From Anaerosolibacter sp. (GTDB taxonomy: Bacteria > Bacillota > Clostridia > Peptostreptococcales > Thermotaleaceae), in assembly GCF_029240175.1 (NCBI RefSeq), contig NZ_JARBTM010000013.1, positions 1 through 64,000 on the forward strand: DNA of 64,000 nt, written 5' to 3'. This document shows, in pieces, positions 61,613 through 64,000 of the stretch (its first letter is position 1; each line of letters begins with the position of its first letter). Made by a program: the position numbers and the translations under genes. The notes under the pieces were generated by a model. That model had not been told where the DNA came from, searched no databases, and saw nothing but the letters and a program-made list of their open reading frames with translations.

Positions 61613-62708
61613 GTTCGCAGCTCCCTTGATGTTTTCGTCTATTTCTTATTTCGATCATAACCAGTATGAATATAGGCAGTATCATTTCAAAGGGAATAGC
61701 AAAATATGCCCAAATCTCTTCCGCCCATTTCATTGCATGGAAAATATCAGTATAAATAATCACTGATAAATTTAATAATAGCAGAGCGATGGGCCATACC
61801 ATGAAACGATATTGTGGTACATTGAATAGGTTTACAACGCCCTTGCTGGCTGCAAGCAAACAGACAGATACTTTAATAAACCCTGCCAGCAAGGATGTAG
61901 TAGATACGATGAGCTCAAGACGCTGAATAAAGTCACCCACATTGACCCTGCTTACAGCGCCATAGGCTGGAAAGTATTTTGTGGAATATGTATTGTATCC
62001 TAAAGCTAATAGCTCCGTCACAGCTGTTGAAAATAGAATGCTACCACCTAACATCACACCTAGTATATATACCTTTTTAAAAGATCCTTTCTTTCTCAGT
62101 CCCATGGAAATCATAAGAACAGTCACAGCTTCTCCAAAGGGAAAGGTGATGTTGGAGAAGGTTCCTTTGAAGACAGGGCCCCATCCGTTATAAAGCACAG
62201 GCTGCAAACGATGTATTTCCAATTGAGGTACCAAAGTCAAGATGGCGATGGGAACAATCAGACACAAAATTATGAGAAATAACTCTGCCAATCTCCCCAA
62301 CACCTCCACGCCCTCCTTTGCAACAAAACTGCAGAGACCAATTAGAAAAATCCCAAATACAATTGGGGGTGTCTCCGGCAATCCTATAGTAATAAAAAAC
62401 TCTGAGTAAGCCCGAATAATAGATGCTCCATTGATAAAAACAAATACAAGAAAAAGAATGTTTATGAATTTCCCGAAAATTTTTCCTAAAATCACCTCAT
62501 TGATCTCAAATAAATCCTTTTCCGGATAGGCTGCTTGAATTCCAGCATACACCAATACCAATGGTATGCTTAGCAAGGGAGCCAGGATGAGAGCTATCCA
62601 TAGATCCCGTCCCGCTTCCAGCCCTCGCCCAACGATAACGGCATCACCTATAACAAATAAGGTAATTAGGCAAATTCCTTGTCTATTTGAAACGATCTCC
62701 TTCTTCAT
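61605..62708 (-). CDS. Spore germination permease GerAB, paralogue 2
   Basis: 367 residues from the ATG at 62708 (MKKEIVSNRQG), matching its paralogue's start; a longer upstream reading runs through the small gene and is rejected. About ten membrane segments, with FPFGEAVTVL at the same place as in paralogue 1. Two GerAB genes in one operon could make two receptor specificities or a heteromer. Confidence 0.9.
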   Translation of the reverse strand: MKKEIVSNRQGICLITLFVIGDAVIVGRGLEAGRDLWIALILAPLLSIPLVLVYAGIQAAYPEKDLFEINEVILGKIFGKFINILFLVFVFINGASIIRAYSEFFITIGLPETPPIVFGIFLIGLCSFVAKEGVEVLGRLAELFLIILCLIVPIAILTLVPQLEIHRLQPVLYNGWGPVFKGTFSNITFPFGEAVTVLMISMGLRKKGSFKKVYILGVMLGGSILFSTAVTELLALGYNTYSTKYFPAYGAVSRVNVGDFIQRLELIVSTTSLLAGFIKVSVCLLAASKGVVNLFNVPQYRFMVWPIALLLLNLSVIIYTDIFHAMKWAEEIWAYFAIPFEMILPIFILVMIEIRNRRKHQGSCEHE

Positions 62709-62724
62709 AACTATACTTCTCTCC

Positions 62725-62934
62725 TTATCCACCCACCACAGCTTGAATGAGTCGTTCGATGGGCGTTGCTGGGCTAGGAATGTGTATCCCAAGTCCAAGC
62801 AATAAGCTGATGACAAAAGCCAAAAAAAGTGTCATGGTATAAAGCACAATCTTTTTCTTTTCCCCTTGCTGAACCAAAGGTACAATCTCTAGGAAACCAA
62901 TGACCATATATGCAATAATGATAACAACCACCAT
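62725..62934 (-). CDS. Small membrane protein of the ger operon
   Basis: 69 residues with two hydrophobic segments (about 1-20 and 30-50). AGGTGAG lies before the ATG, two bases after the GerAC stop. Short two-helix proteins at this place in ger operons resemble the GerD-like or GerXD class, but I do not recognise this one. Confidence 0.72.
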   Translation of the reverse strand: MVVVIIIAYMVIGFLEIVPLVQQGEKKKIVLYTMTLFLAFVISLLLGLGIHIPSPATPIERLIQAVVGG

Positions 62935-62936
62935 TT

Positions 62937-64000
62937 CTACTCACCTACTTTAATGGGTTTTGATGTTAAGGCACTTCCTCGGATGTTTATCTCAGCATTG
63001 GCTTTTACAATAAGGCCTGCAAACTGTTTATCCCAATCATTTTTATGTGCTTTCCAGTAATCAGGCATTTCTCTCTGCACTACGCCACCAAAATCAAAAA
63101 CATCACTTGCCCATTGCTTTTGCACTTTTTTGATCGTGTTCTCAATTTGCATCTTTACTAATTCTTCTGCTTCTTTTTGCAAAACTTTTCTGCCCTTCTC
63201 ACTAATAAAATCATCTGTTCCTTTGATTTCAGCAATATTTACATCTAGCTTTACATCAATCTTCATCATCAACTTGCCATCTATCAGCTCTGGTTTTACC
63301 TTTGTTTTACTCTTAAAAACTTCCAAGGTGATATCAGTGTTTGTTTTCCCTACATTGGGGACTACAATGACACCACCTTTCAATTCTCCCTTGGTCAGTA
63401 AAAGGCTTCTGGCTTCAATGCCATTGAGCTCTCCTACCATTCTATCTCTTTTAAATATTGCGATGCCATTTATTAGTGGAATCTTTGCATCTCTTTTTGT
63501 CTTTAAAACAGCCATAGGCATGGTAGGAGAGATGCCGTCTGCCGTTAAATCATCAAGAAATCTCCACAATTCCACGGCGTTATATTTTGATATGCTCTTC
63601 TGGGACTGGAGCATATCATCTATATGCACGGAGATGGTATCATGCATTTTATCTTTGCCTTCTAACAGACTCTTGGCATCTTTTTCCTTTGATAATACAA
63701 GCCACATGTTCTCCCTTACCTCCGCATCCCTCGTCACATAGTCCAAAACAGGGGTAATCCCTGCTCTGGCGATCTCCTCACTGATTATAATGACTTTGCC
63801 GTGGGCCCAGTAAACCCGCCTGCCCGTCTGCATGATCAGGTTTCGGATGGCATCAAAGATCGTAGCCCCCTCTGCTGTGGTTAAATCAGAAGTCATCGTC
63901 ACATCTTGTCCACCCTTTGGGGTAATGCTTTCAATGGTAAGTACAAACTTCTCGTCCTCATAATCGATGGCAACACCACTAACGATGGTCATTTCATCGA
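62937..64000 (-). CDS. Spore germination lipoprotein GerAC, N-terminus missing
   Basis: Ger(x)C-family protein, cut by the right edge; the visible part starts DEMTIVSGVAIDYED. The family's lipoprotein signal and CWD motif lie outside. The visible ATG near 63992 is internal, because family members have about 30 residues before this TIVSGVAID segment. The C-terminal Ger_C domain (about the last 170 residues visible) holds KAHKNDWDKQF. The gene order here is GerAC, small protein, GerAB, GerAB. Confidence 0.87.
   Translation of the reverse strand, partial: DEMTIVSGVAIDYEDEKFVLTIESITPKGGQDVTMTSDLTTAEGATIFDAIRNLIMQTGRRVYWAHGKVIIISEEIARAGITPVLDYVTRDAEVRENMWLVLSKEKDAKSLLEGKDKMHDTISVHIDDMLQSQKSISKYNAVELWRFLDDLTADGISPTMPMAVLKTKRDAKIPLINGIAIFKRDRMVGELNGIEARSLLLTKGELKGGVIVVPNVGKTNTDITLEVFKSKTKVKPELIDGKLMMKIDVKLDVNIAEIKGTDDFISEKGRKVLQKEAEELVKMQIENTIKKVQKQWASDVFDFGGVVQREMPDYWKAHKNDWDKQFAGLIVKANAEINIRGSALTSKPIKVGE

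Overview
The window looks like a chromosomal segment of an anaerobic, endospore-forming, low-GC Firmicute (class Clostridia). It carries an H-type small acid-soluble spore protein, a GerAB/GerAC germinant-receptor operon, strong AGGAGG-type ribosome binding sites, consensus TTGACA-N17-TATAAT promoters, and two genes with in-frame UGA codons best read as selenocysteine. The mix of purine-oxidising molybdoenzymes, selenium-related maturation genes and clostridial DUF families resembles Alkaliphilus-like organisms. That assignment is an impression, not proven.

Layout. 1-406: a leftward rRNA-type promoter and leader pointing off the left edge. 407-3472: three overlapping M42 metallo-aminopeptidase genes. 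3.6-4.7 kb: a DUF421/DUF4363 pair. 4.7-10.4 kb: pyrimidine biosynthesis as two divergent transcripts, pyrCFKD leftward and pyrBI rightward; their leaders hold three PyrR-binding loops, one of which runs into the pyrB Shine-Dalgarno sequence. 10.4-11.8 kb: two almost identical c-di-AMP (ydaO) riboswitches in tandem before a GNAT gene. 11.8-12.5 kb: a THF riboswitch and folT. 12.5-14.6 kb: two acyl-CoA dehydratase activase-related genes. 14.7-21.8 kb: a methionine block of metH, metF and a separate MetH reactivation-domain protein leftward, and metY-metA rightward, each side with its own SAM-I riboswitch.

21.8-24.1 kb holds an EamA transporter and a small redox operon: a HesB-like selenoprotein, a membrane 4Fe-4S protein and a glutaredoxin, behind a consensus promoter with a CsoR/CstR-like C5/G5 palindrome. 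24.1-27.6 kb has an orphan helical protein, a patatin-like lipase and a large FAD-dependent dehydrogenase flanked by two related palindromic repeats. 28-33.2 kb is an envelope-stress block (PspA, YdjG-, YdjH- and YdjI-like proteins, LemA and a second TPM protein). 33.4-34.2 kb encodes an AhpC-like selenoperoxiredoxin with no cysteine, and SspH.

34.2-51.4 kb is the metabolic centre, all leftward: larB; yqeB, a MoeA-like protein, mocA and yqeC (maturation of selenium-dependent molybdenum hydroxylases); a nitrilase and a cyclase-family hydrolase; an FdrA/DUF1116/DUF2877 set homologous to the E. coli AllFGH oxamate carbamoyltransferase; a PucR regulator with a G10 tract in its ribosome binding site; an NCS2 nucleobase permease; and a three-subunit xanthine dehydrogenase-type hydroxylase. 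Read together, these suggest purine import, hydroxylation by a selenium-dependent enzyme and recovery of carbamoyl phosphate from a downstream amide.

51.6-64 kb is a miscellany: Amidase_6 protein, stand-alone siroheme reductase domain, CapA, a MotA/MotB-like pair, an NlpC/P60 peptidase without signal peptide, a PAS histidine kinase, GNAT, and a ger operon with two GerAB paralogues and a GerAC cut by the right edge. I saw no CRISPR array, phage, transposase or tRNA gene.
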